Shown: one piece after another, positions 1 to 5,215 of the stretch | How positions within the stretch are numbered: the first letter of the stretch is position 1 | Layout of the letters: every line of letters starts with the position of its first letter | Assembly (NCBI GenBank): GCA_029263035.1 | Contig: JAJCYF010000111.1 | Coordinates: 1 to 15,654, forward strand | Length of the DNA: 15,654 nt | Reading direction: 5' to 3' | Source of the DNA: Actinomycetes bacterium | Lineage (GTDB): Bacteria; Actinomycetota; CADDZG01; JAHWKV01 | The notes under the pieces: model-generated | What the model was told of the DNA's origin: nothing | What the model saw: only the letters and a program-made list of their open reading frames with translations | Database searches by the model: none | Made by a program: the position numbers and the translations under genes

Positions 1-13
1 CCTGCCTGTTGGT

Positions 14-46
14 GGGGGGGGGGGGGGGGGGGCCCCCCCCCCCCCC
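14..46. repeat. G19-C14 homopolymer dyad, possible rpoD terminator hairpin
   Basis: Nineteen G (14-32) are followed directly by fourteen C (33-46). On the minus strand this is 14 G then 19 C, beginning 6 nt after the rpoD stop codon. As RNA it could fold into a 14-bp all-GC stem with the leftover C residues as the loop. No U-tract follows, so it is not a canonical intrinsic terminator. The position fits a terminator for the dgt-dnaG-rpoD transcript. Homopolymers this long are rare and also arise as sequencing or contig-end artefacts, so the exact lengths should not be trusted. Confidence 0.5.
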
Positions 47-52
47 GACTGT

Positions 53-1267
53 TTATTCCAGGTAGTCCCGCAGCTTCTGCGACCTCGAGGGGTGGCGGAG
101 TTTGGACAGCGTCTTCGACTCGATCTGCCGGATCCGCTCCCGGGTAACCCCGAACTCCTTGCCTACCTCCTCCAGCGTCCGCGGGGTGCCGTCGTGCAGC
201 CCGAAGCGCAGCTGGATCACCTTTTTCTCCCGCTGGCTGAGCGTGTGCAGCACGCTCTCGAGCTGCTCCTGCAGCAGGATGAACGATGCCGCGTCCAGCG
301 GAACCACTGCGTCGGAGTCTTCAATGAAGTCACCCAGGTGGGTGTCCTCCTCCTCACCGCTGGGGGTCTCCAGCGACACCGGTTCCTGGGAGACCTTCAT
401 GATCTCCCGCACCTTGTCGGCGCTGAGTTCCATCTGCTCGGCGATCTCCTCCGCCAGCGGTTCCCGGTTGAGGTCCTGCATCAGCTGACGCTGGATGCGC
501 AGCAGTTTGTTGATGGTCTCGACCATATGGACCGGGATACGGATGGTGCGTGCCTGATCGGCGATAGCCCGGGTGATGGCCTGGCGGATCCACCAGGTTG
601 CATAGGTGGAGAACTTGAAGCCCTTGGTGTGGTCGAACTTCTCGACCGCCCTCATCAGGCCGAGATTGCCCTCCTGAATCAGATCCAGGAACAACATTCC
701 CCGGCCCACGTACCGCTTGGCGATTGAGACAACCAGCCTCAGGTTCGCCTCTACCAGCTTTCGTTTCGCCAGCACGCCGTCCCGCTCGATGCGACGGCAG
801 ATCTCCCGGGCTTTGTCCTGGGTTAGAGCCGCCTCCCCTACCGCCAGCGACGATCGCCGGGCCAGGGTTTCGATGCGAGCAAGATCGAACTTGCTGGAGT
901 CACACAACATCTCTTCGGCCCACAGGCCTGCTTCGATACGCTCTGCCAGGTCCACCTCTTGGTCGGCCGTGAGCAGTGAAACCTTTCCAATTTCTTTGAG
1001 ATACATGCGGACGGGGTCATTGGTGGGAGCTTTAAGAAGCTCGGAGTCCCGGCGGAAGTCCTCGACCTGTTCGTCGGGAGCCCCGGGTTCTTGTTCTACA
1101 ACCTCTACGCCCTCTTCAACTACCAGTGCGTAAACACCGTCAACCTGTTCTGCGGTGAGAGCCAGACTGCCTAGAGCATCTGCGATCTCGTCGGCGGTGA
1201 GCCAGCCCTTCTCCTTGCCTCGAGAGACAAGATCTTTTACGTCGTCGATCTCAGCGTCTTTCGCCAT
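53..1267 (-). CDS. rpoD: RNA polymerase principal sigma factor (sigma-70 group 1, RpoD/SigA/HrdB)
   Basis: This 404-residue protein directs core RNA polymerase to housekeeping promoters. A short region 1.1-like segment (about 1-50, with a [12 protein letters not shown] motif) precedes an acidic stretch. Region 1.2 starts near residue 83 ([11 protein letters not shown]). Region 2 spans about 166-236 and includes the core-binding stretch [19 protein letters not shown] and the -10-reading, strand-melting part [15 protein letters not shown]. Region 3 covers about 245-320. Region 4 ends in a helix-turn-helix (about 364-385, [10 protein letters not shown]) and the [14 protein letters not shown] tail typical of actinobacterial primary sigmas. 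The ATG is preceded by GAGAGGAC (1271-1278), a good ribosome-binding site that overlaps the dnaG stop; the two genes are 9 bp apart. It is the last gene of a dgt-dnaG-rpoD unit and resembles the macromolecular-synthesis operon. Identity is secure. Confidence 0.97.
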   Translation of the reverse strand: MAKDAEIDDVKDLVSRGKEKGWLTADEIADALGSLALTAEQVDGVYALVVEEGVEVVEQEPGAPDEQVEDFRRDSELLKAPTNDPVRMYLKEIGKVSLLTADQEVDLAERIEAGLWAEEMLCDSSKFDLARIETLARRSSLAVGEAALTQDKAREICRRIERDGVLAKRKLVEANLRLVVSIAKRYVGRGMLFLDLIQEGNLGLMRAVEKFDHTKGFKFSTYATWWIRQAITRAIADQARTIRIPVHMVETINKLLRIQRQLMQDLNREPLAEEIAEQMELSADKVREIMKVSQEPVSLETPSGEEEDTHLGDFIEDSDAVVPLDAASFILLQEQLESVLHTLSQREKKVIQLRFGLHDGTPRTLEEVGKEFGVTRERIRQIESKTLSKLRHPSRSQKLRDYLE

Positions 1268-1270
1268 CGG

Positions 1271-1278
1271 GTCCTCTC
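1271..1278 (-). promoter_or_regulatory. rpoD ribosome-binding site GAGAGGAC
   Basis: Read on the minus strand, GAGAGGAC ends 3 nt before the rpoD ATG, placing its GAGAGG core about 5 nt upstream, and it includes part of the dnaG TGA stop. It fixes the rpoD start and suggests that rpoD translation is coupled to the end of dnaG. Confidence 0.6.
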
Positions 1279-3037
1279 ATTTGTCGTCGAACTTTCGACG
1301 TTCGACATCCAAACGCATCAATTCCATGAACACCTCGTCGTAGGAATCCGCTTCACCCTCGGGGTCAAACTGGTCGAGTTTAGCCTTAAGTTCGGATATC
1401 TGTCTGACGATCCGAAACTCTTCTAACCTTAAGAACACCTGCTCGGGGTCCTGGGTGATGGCGGGGGCCATGGACAGCTCGGCGGCAAAGCGCCTGGCAT
1501 CGTCGTCCGGCAGCCCATCCATCACGCTGCCGGCCGCCGGGTTGCCGGCCAACTGCTGCAGGGCGCCGAAAAGTACCCGGTGCTCGGGCTGGGTGAAGTG
1601 GTCGATCCGCAGGACCTGCATCGCCCGCGGGAGCCGGTCCCGGGAGCCCAAAAGGATGCCGAGCGCCTCCCGCTCCACCTTCACGTGCCCGGGTGAGCGC
1701 TTGAGGCCCGCCTTGGGGCTGGGGGCGAAGCGCTCCGAGCCGCCGGACCGGGCCGACTCGCGCAGCACAGTGTCCACCTGGTAGTGCCCTACGCCGATGC
1801 GCTCCGCCACCCACTGGGCGTGCTGGCCTCGGGCGACCGGGTCGGGTTCCCAGCTGAGACGCTCGACGGCCGCCCGGACCGCCTTCGACTTGCCCTCCGC
1901 CGACTCCAGGCTGTGGCGTGAGATCTCTTTCTCCAGCACGAACCGCATGAGCGGGGTGGCCCCGTCGATCAACGGCTGCACCGCCTCCCGGCCCCCTTCC
2001 AGGGCAACATCGGCCGGGTCCTTGCCCTGGGGCAGCGGGGCGACCAGCACCTCCAGGCCGATCTTGGAGTGGATGCCGAAGCCCCGCTCGGAGGCGACCG
2101 ACCCGGCGTTGTCGGCATCGAACGCCAGGACGACCTTCTCGCAAAAGCGCTTGAGCAGGGCGAAGTGCTCCTCCCCCAGTGCGGTGCCGCAGGTGGCGAC
2201 GGCATTGCTGAAACCGACCTTGTGCAGAGCCATCACATCGGTGTAACCCTCGGTAACTAAAGCCACCCCGGAGCGGACGATCTCCGCTTTCGCCTTGTCC
2301 AGCCCGAACAGGATCTTGCTCTTCTGGTAGAGCGGTGTCTCGGAGGTGTTGAGGTACTTCGGCTGGTCGTCGCCCATCGCCCGGGCGCCGAAGCCCACCA
2401 CCTCGCCGGTCAGGCTGGTCACCGGGAAGATCACCCGGCCCCGGAAGCGGTCCCGGTGGGCGCCCTCGTCGGTGACCATCGCCAGGCCGGCCTCTACGAT
2501 CTGATGGGAGTTCAGACCCTGGGATAGCAGGTGGCGGTAGAGGATATCCCGGCCCCGGGGGGCAAAGCCGAGCTTCCAGTGGTCGGCGTCCTTTTCGTCG
2601 AACCCCCGCCCCCGGACGTACTTGCGGGCAGCCTCCGCCTCCGGGCCCTTGGCCAGGGTGGCGGCAAAGTACTCCGCCGCCTTCTTGTTGGCCAGCAGGA
2701 GGCTCGCTCTCAGGCCCGCGGGCTCGCTCGGCCCCTCGAACCGCAGGTTGAGACCCACCCGGTCCGCCACCTTCTGGGCGGCCTCGGAGAAGGTAAGCCC
2801 GTCCGCCTCCTGGATGAAGCGGAAGACGTCGCCCCCCTTGCCGCACCCGTGGCAGTAGTACAGGCCCTTGGCCGGGTCGACGGTGAAGGACGGGGTCTTC
2901 TCCTGGTGGAAGCAGCACAGGCCCTTGAACACCCGGCCGGCCTTGCGCAGCTTCATGTAGCCGCCGACCACCTCCGTGATGTCCGCCCGGTCCCTCAGCT
3001 CCTGCAGGTCCTCGGGGACGATCATCCCCTTAGCCAC
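1277..3037 (-). CDS. dnaG: DNA primase DnaG
   Basis: It synthesises RNA primers for replication at the fork in partnership with the DnaB helicase. Counting from the GTG at 3037 the protein has 586 residues. The N-terminal CHC2 zinc finger has the canonical spacing (C41, H44, C62, C65; motifs FHQEKTPSF and YCHGCGKGGD). The catalytic core has RFRGRVIFPV near 197-206 and a TOPRIM fold with E263 (TEGYTDV) and D307/D309 (FDADNAG). The remaining roughly 180 residues form the helicase-interaction region. I prefer GTG at 3037: GAGAGG lies 7 nt upstream and the start overlaps the end of dgt by 8 bp. ATG at 3025 is possible but has no properly spaced ribosome-binding site, and an ATG at 3067 would lie well inside dgt. 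The residue after the first zinc cysteine is Cys rather than the usual Pro, probably neutral. Confidence 0.96.
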   Translation of the reverse strand: MAKGMIVPEDLQELRDRADITEVVGGYMKLRKAGRVFKGLCCFHQEKTPSFTVDPAKGLYYCHGCGKGGDVFRFIQEADGLTFSEAAQKVADRVGLNLRFEGPSEPAGLRASLLLANKKAAEYFAATLAKGPEAEAARKYVRGRGFDEKDADHWKLGFAPRGRDILYRHLLSQGLNSHQIVEAGLAMVTDEGAHRDRFRGRVIFPVTSLTGEVVGFGARAMGDDQPKYLNTSETPLYQKSKILFGLDKAKAEIVRSGVALVTEGYTDVMALHKVGFSNAVATCGTALGEEHFALLKRFCEKVVLAFDADNAGSVASERGFGIHSKIGLEVLVAPLPQGKDPADVALEGGREAVQPLIDGATPLMRFVLEKEISRHSLESAEGKSKAVRAAVERLSWEPDPVARGQHAQWVAERIGVGHYQVDTVLRESARSGGSERFAPSPKAGLKRSPGHVKVEREALGILLGSRDRLPRAMQVLRIDHFTQPEHRVLFGALQQLAGNPAAGSVMDGLPDDDARRFAAELSMAPAITQDPEQVFLRLEEFRIVRQISELKAKLDQFDPEGEADSYDEVFMELMRLDVERRKFDDK

Positions 3038-4034
3038 GGCACAACCTCTCGTACTCCCGCAGGGCAAAGCGGTCGGTCATGCCGGAAACATAGTCGATGA
3101 GGCGGGTCTCGAAGTCGTCGGGGCTGGAGTCGACGACCGGCAGGTCCTCGGGGTGGTCACGGTAGTGCTCCACCAGCTCCCGGAGCAGGGCGACGATGCG
3201 TGCGTGCTCATCGGCCGACTCCGGCCGGTTGTAGACCCGGGCGAACATGAACTTGCGGGTGACGGCCATCGCATCGAAGATCTCCGGGGTCACCCGGATC
3301 TCATCCAGCCGGGCGCTGGCGGCGACCAGCGAGCCGACCATCGCGTCGATCCGGGAGGAGGTGGTCTTGCCCAGCACCCGGTTGGTTACCCCGGGTAGAT
3401 CTCCGACCTTCAGCACCCCGGCCCGCAGGGCATCCTCTATGTCGTGGCTGAGGTAGGCAATGCGGTCGGCATAGCGGGCGACTTGGGCCTCCAGCGTGTC
3501 GGGCATAGGCATGGACCAGGTGTGGTTGAGGATGCCGTCCCGGACCTCCCAGGTGAGGTTGAGACCGCCGGGCTTGCTGGTGGGGCTCTCCCCTCTCCAC
3601 TGCAGATGGTCCACCTGGCGGCGGGACTGCTCGTTGTGGCGGAAGGGCCGGCCGAGGAAGTCCGAGAGGACCTTCTCCCCCAGGTGCCCGAACGGGGTGT
3701 GCCCGAGGTCGTGGCCGAGGCAGATGGCCTCCGCCAGGTCCTCGTTCAGGCGCAGCGCCCGGGCAATGATACGGGCGACCTGGGTGACCTCCAGGGTATG
3801 GGTGAGCCGGACGCGGTAGTGGTCGTCCAGCGGGGCGGGAAAGACCTGGGTCTTGTGCGCCAGCCGGCGGAAGGCCTTGCTGTGCAGGATGCGGTCCCGG
3901 TCCCGCTGGTAGGCGGTGCGCAGGGGATGAGGATCCTCCGGAAAGCGCCGCCCCCGGGACTCGGCCGCCCGGGAAGCCTGGGGCGCGAGGAACTGTGCTT
4001 CGTTGGCTTCAATGCTTTCGCGGATGCTTGTCAC
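3030..4034 (-). CDS. dgt: HD-domain dNTP triphosphohydrolase (dGTPase family)
   Basis: Members of this family cleave dNTPs to the deoxynucleoside and triphosphate, which helps control dNTP pools and fidelity. The 334-residue protein carries the metal-binding HD set: H79 (RLTHTLEV), H108-D109 (LGHDLGHTPFGH) and D190 (YADRIAYLSHDIEDA). The N-terminus has the family signature RDRDRILHSKAFRRLAHKTQVF (residues 44-65). The length suits the shorter actinobacterial dGTPase-like group rather than E. coli Dgt, so substrate choice among dNTPs cannot be read from sequence. The start is GTG at 4034, 6 nt after a TAATAT box, so the mRNA is probably leaderless. Its 3' end overlaps dnaG by 8 bp, a pairing common in Actinobacteria that suggests co-expression of nucleotide-pool control with priming. 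Confidence 0.93.
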   Translation of the reverse strand: MTSIRESIEANEAQFLAPQASRAAESRGRRFPEDPHPLRTAYQRDRDRILHSKAFRRLAHKTQVFPAPLDDHYRVRLTHTLEVTQVARIIARALRLNEDLAEAICLGHDLGHTPFGHLGEKVLSDFLGRPFRHNEQSRRQVDHLQWRGESPTSKPGGLNLTWEVRDGILNHTWSMPMPDTLEAQVARYADRIAYLSHDIEDALRAGVLKVGDLPGVTNRVLGKTTSSRIDAMVGSLVAASARLDEIRVTPEIFDAMAVTRKFMFARVYNRPESADEHARIVALLRELVEHYRDHPEDLPVVDSSPDDFETRLIDYVSGMTDRFALREYERLCRG

Positions 4035-4046
4035 GGACAGATATTA
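4035..4046 (-). promoter_or_regulatory. Leaderless-type promoter of dgt (-10 TAATAT)
   Basis: On the minus strand TAATAT (4046-4041) is followed by 6 nt and then the GTG start of dgt. Transcription would begin at or next to the start codon. No ribosome-binding site is present and no -35 consensus is recognisable 17-18 nt upstream. Confidence 0.55.
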
Positions 4047-4077
4047 GCCGCCGGGACCGACAATTGGGATTGCCTGA

Positions 4078-4099
4078 AAAGCCGATGAGAAAAGGCTTT
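4078..4099. repeat. Small inverted repeat AAAGCC/GGCTTT
   Basis: A perfect 6-bp inverted repeat (4078-4083 and 4094-4099) encloses a 10-nt loop. On the minus strand the 3' arm is followed by only a short T run (GGCTTTTC), so it is at best a weak terminator for RNA entering from the right, upstream of the dgt promoter. Confidence 0.25.
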
Positions 4100-4125
4100 G
4101 GGCCCGCATTTAGACCCCGCAGGGA

Positions 4126-4134
4126 TGCTACATT
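4126..4134 (+). promoter_or_regulatory. Candidate extended -10 promoter (TGCTACATT)
   Basis: TG-C-TACATT matches an extended -10 (TGn plus a TAnnnT hexamer) and would start plus-strand transcription near 4141, just ahead of the large hairpin at 4180-4242. No -35 match is seen. It is proposed from position and pattern only and may be chance in a relatively AT-rich stretch. Confidence 0.25.
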
Positions 4135-4140
4135 GGAAGA

Positions 4141-4345
4141 CCTAAACGGTGCTGGTCTACCTACCTCCGACCGCATCGTACTAGGGACAGTGGCTCCCGG
4201 ACAAGTACCCTTCCGCCCTTGCCGGGGGCCACTCTTCCTAGTGAATGGTCTATCTAATCCGTCTGGCTTGATCGAGGCGCCGAGGTTGTGATAGTCGTAC
4301 GGGATCCTGGGCATCCCCCAACCCTAAGAAGTGCATTAGGGAATT
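4141..4345 (+). ncRNA. Candidate structured RNA upstream of vapBC, unknown family
   Basis: The dominant element is a hairpin at 4180-4242. Helix one pairs 4180-4187 with 4235-4242, then a C-C mismatch. Helix two pairs 4189-4200 with 4222-4233, then a bulged A. Helix three pairs 4202-4205 with 4218-4221. This gives 24 pairs closing a 12-nt pyrimidine-rich loop (TACCCTTCCGCC). Two pairs are G-T on the plus strand, which would be A-C mismatches in a minus-strand RNA, so plus-strand transcription is favoured. Similar TGGTCTA(C/T)CTA segments flank the hairpin (from 4153 and 4246). Further hairpins are 4301-4317 (GGGAT/ATCCC) and 4322-4341 (CCCTAA/TTAGGG), the latter followed by a mildly T-rich stretch that could terminate. 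No convincing ORF or known RNA family was recognised. The ends are guesses from the putative -10 and the last hairpin. It could instead be a mobile-element remnant or DNA-level site. Confidence 0.3.
4322..4341 (+). terminator. Possible terminator hairpin CCCTAA/TTAGGG
   Basis: A perfect 6-bp stem (4322-4327 with 4336-4341) encloses an 8-nt loop and is followed by a moderately T-containing stretch without a clean T-run. It is listed as the possible 3' end of the candidate plus-strand RNA. The stem is short, so confidence is low. Confidence 0.2.
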
Positions 4346-4490
4346 GCGTTGATTTTGCCATTGGCTCTCCCGAGCTACTCAGACTCACTTAGCCTGTCAA
4401 AAAGCGATGAATTCGGCATTTGAAGCGGTAAACACCCACACCGGCATGGCGTACAACGTCCGCTCCATTGCGCCCAGTCGCTTCATGCCA

Positions 4491-4504
4491 TCCTGATTTC
4501 AGGA
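4491..4504. promoter_or_regulatory. Inverted repeat TCCTGA-TT-TCAGGA, candidate operator
   Basis: Two perfect 6-bp arms are separated by 2 bp and end 46 bp before the vapB start. Ribbon-helix-helix antitoxins commonly bind short inverted or direct repeats in their own promoters, so this is one of two candidate autoregulation sites. Confidence 0.3.
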
Positions 4505-4512
4505 CGGTTGGA

Positions 4513-4540
4513 GGTGGCAGGTGGTAGGTGGTAGGTGGTA
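4513..4540 (+). repeat. Four tandem GGTGGYA heptamers in the vapB promoter
   Basis: The unit GGTGGCA occurs once (4513-4519) and GGTGGTA three times (4520-4540) without gaps. The array fills the space where a -35 and spacer would lie and runs into the -10 box TAACCT at 4539-4544. Such an array could be a multi-site operator for the ribbon-helix-helix antitoxin, and as a perfect short tandem repeat it is also prone to slippage that would change promoter spacing. Confidence 0.7.
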
Positions 4541-4550
4541 ACCTTGACTC
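4539..4550 (+). promoter_or_regulatory. Leaderless-type promoter of vapBC (-10 TAACCT)
   Basis: TAACCT (4539-4544) is followed by exactly 6 nt and the vapB ATG. No well-placed ribosome-binding site exists; the nearest AGGTGG ends about 12 nt upstream inside the heptamer array. The spacing equals that of dgt, recO, the macro-domain gene and the xre gene. Confidence 0.5.
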
Positions 4551-4778
4551 ATGAAAAAGACAAGCATCTATATTGAGCCTGAAATCGACGCAGCACTAAA
4601 CCGGCGCGCCGCTGCTGAGGGCGTCACCAAAGCCGAACTGATTCGCTTGGCTTTGCAGGCCGCCACCAGCAATGCGCTTAACGTCAAGCCCAAAGCTCAG
4701 GGGGCCTTCTCCGGACCGGCAAACCTCTCCGAAACGGTCGATGAACAACTTACGGCTACCGGTTTCGGCGAGCAATGA
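4551..4778 (+). CDS. vapB: Ribbon-helix-helix antitoxin, VapB/CopG type
   Basis: This 75-residue protein begins with a ribbon-helix-helix DNA-binding fold: a KTSIYIEP beta strand (residues 3-10), then helices around DAALNRRAAAEG and KAELIRLALQAA (to about 38). The rest (about 40-75, including FSGPANLSETVDEQL) is probably a flexible tail that occupies the toxin active site, as is known for VapB partners. It overlaps the downstream PIN toxin by ATGA, the usual antitoxin-first arrangement. It should neutralise the toxin and repress its own promoter, probably through the heptamer array. Lower GC and plus orientation set it apart from the surrounding minus-strand housekeeping genes, which suggests acquisition. 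The symbol reflects the family, not a specific orthologue. Confidence 0.85.
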   Translation: MKKTSIYIEPEIDAALNRRAAAEGVTKAELIRLALQAATSNALNVKPKAQGAFSGPANLSETVDEQLTATGFGEQ

Positions 4779-5200
4779 TCGTTGTCGACACGTCCGTGAT
4801 TCTGGCTTTCATGAACTCCGGCGATACCCACCACGCAGCAGTAAGCACGTGGATGTCGGAGGAGAAGCAGGATCTGGCGACCACGCCTCTCATCGTTGCC
4901 GAGACCGACCACCTGGTTGCCGCCCGCGGAGGCCGGCAGTCCCTCGGTGCCTTTCGTAAAGACCTTGCGGCCGGCGCCTACCTGGTTGATTGGTGGCCGC
5001 AGGCGATGGGCGCCGCGGTGAAAGTCGCCGAGCGCTACGCAGACATGGCCCTTGGACTCGCAGATGCATCGCTCGTCGTGCTTGCCGACCGGCTCGGAAC
5101 GGTCCGAATTGCCACCCTGGACGAGCGTCATTTCCGGGCTGTGCGCCCGCTATCCGGCGGAGACGCCTTCCATCTGCTCCCCGAAGACGGCTGGGCCTGA
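4775..5200 (+). CDS. vapC: PIN-domain ribonuclease toxin, VapC type
   Basis: This is a 141-residue single-domain PIN protein. The acidic metal-binding residues are all present: D5 (VVDTSVI), E43 (VAETDHL), D97 (LADASLV) and D116 (ATLDERHF). An intact active site implies a working Mg-dependent endoribonuclease; family members cleave specific tRNAs or rRNA, but the target here cannot be deduced. ATG at 4775 overlaps the vapB stop (ATGA), so translation is coupled. Its stop codon faces the end of ppdK with only 15 bp between, so the pair sits between dgt and ppdK on the opposite strand. No terminator is evident in the gap, so transcripts may run into antisense ppdK sequence. Confidence 0.9.
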   Translation: MIVVDTSVILAFMNSGDTHHAAVSTWMSEEKQDLATTPLIVAETDHLVAARGGRQSLGAFRKDLAAGAYLVDWWPQAMGAAVKVAERYADMALGLADASLVVLADRLGTVRIATLDERHFRAVRPLSGGDAFHLLPEDGWA

Positions 5201-5215
5201 ATACAAGCGTCCTCG

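Larger units (their letters stand above)
4342..4550. other. Rest of the intergenic stretch before vapB
   Basis: No gene is recognised here. Base composition is visibly more AT-rich than the flanking housekeeping genes. Three structures stand out: a long-range inverted repeat (4415-4427 against 4479-4489, GGCAT and GAAGCG arms with a TT bulge), a compact palindrome TCCTGA-TT-TCAGGA (4491-4504), and the heptamer repeats next to vapB. With the candidate RNA upstream, the non-coding interval between the dgt and vapB starts is 516 bases. Confidence 0.4.

Noticed and set aside
1..46. tRNA 3' end (CCACCA-like on the minus strand next to the C run)
   Set aside because: The preceding bases are a pure C/G homopolymer and cannot form a cloverleaf.
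4180..4242. Cobalamin riboswitch on the minus strand (GCCACTGT near a CCGG stem)
   Set aside because: Only the GCCACTG fragment resembles the class. The B12 box and the conserved receptor-loop pieces are not present, and the downstream gene (dgt) has a leaderless-type start.
4009..4314. 101-codon minus-strand open frame covering the non-coding region
   Set aside because: It runs through the dgt promoter and start, has no ribosome-binding site, and its residue make-up (rich in R, P, S, G without a domain pattern) looks like translated non-coding DNA. The same bases form the hairpin.
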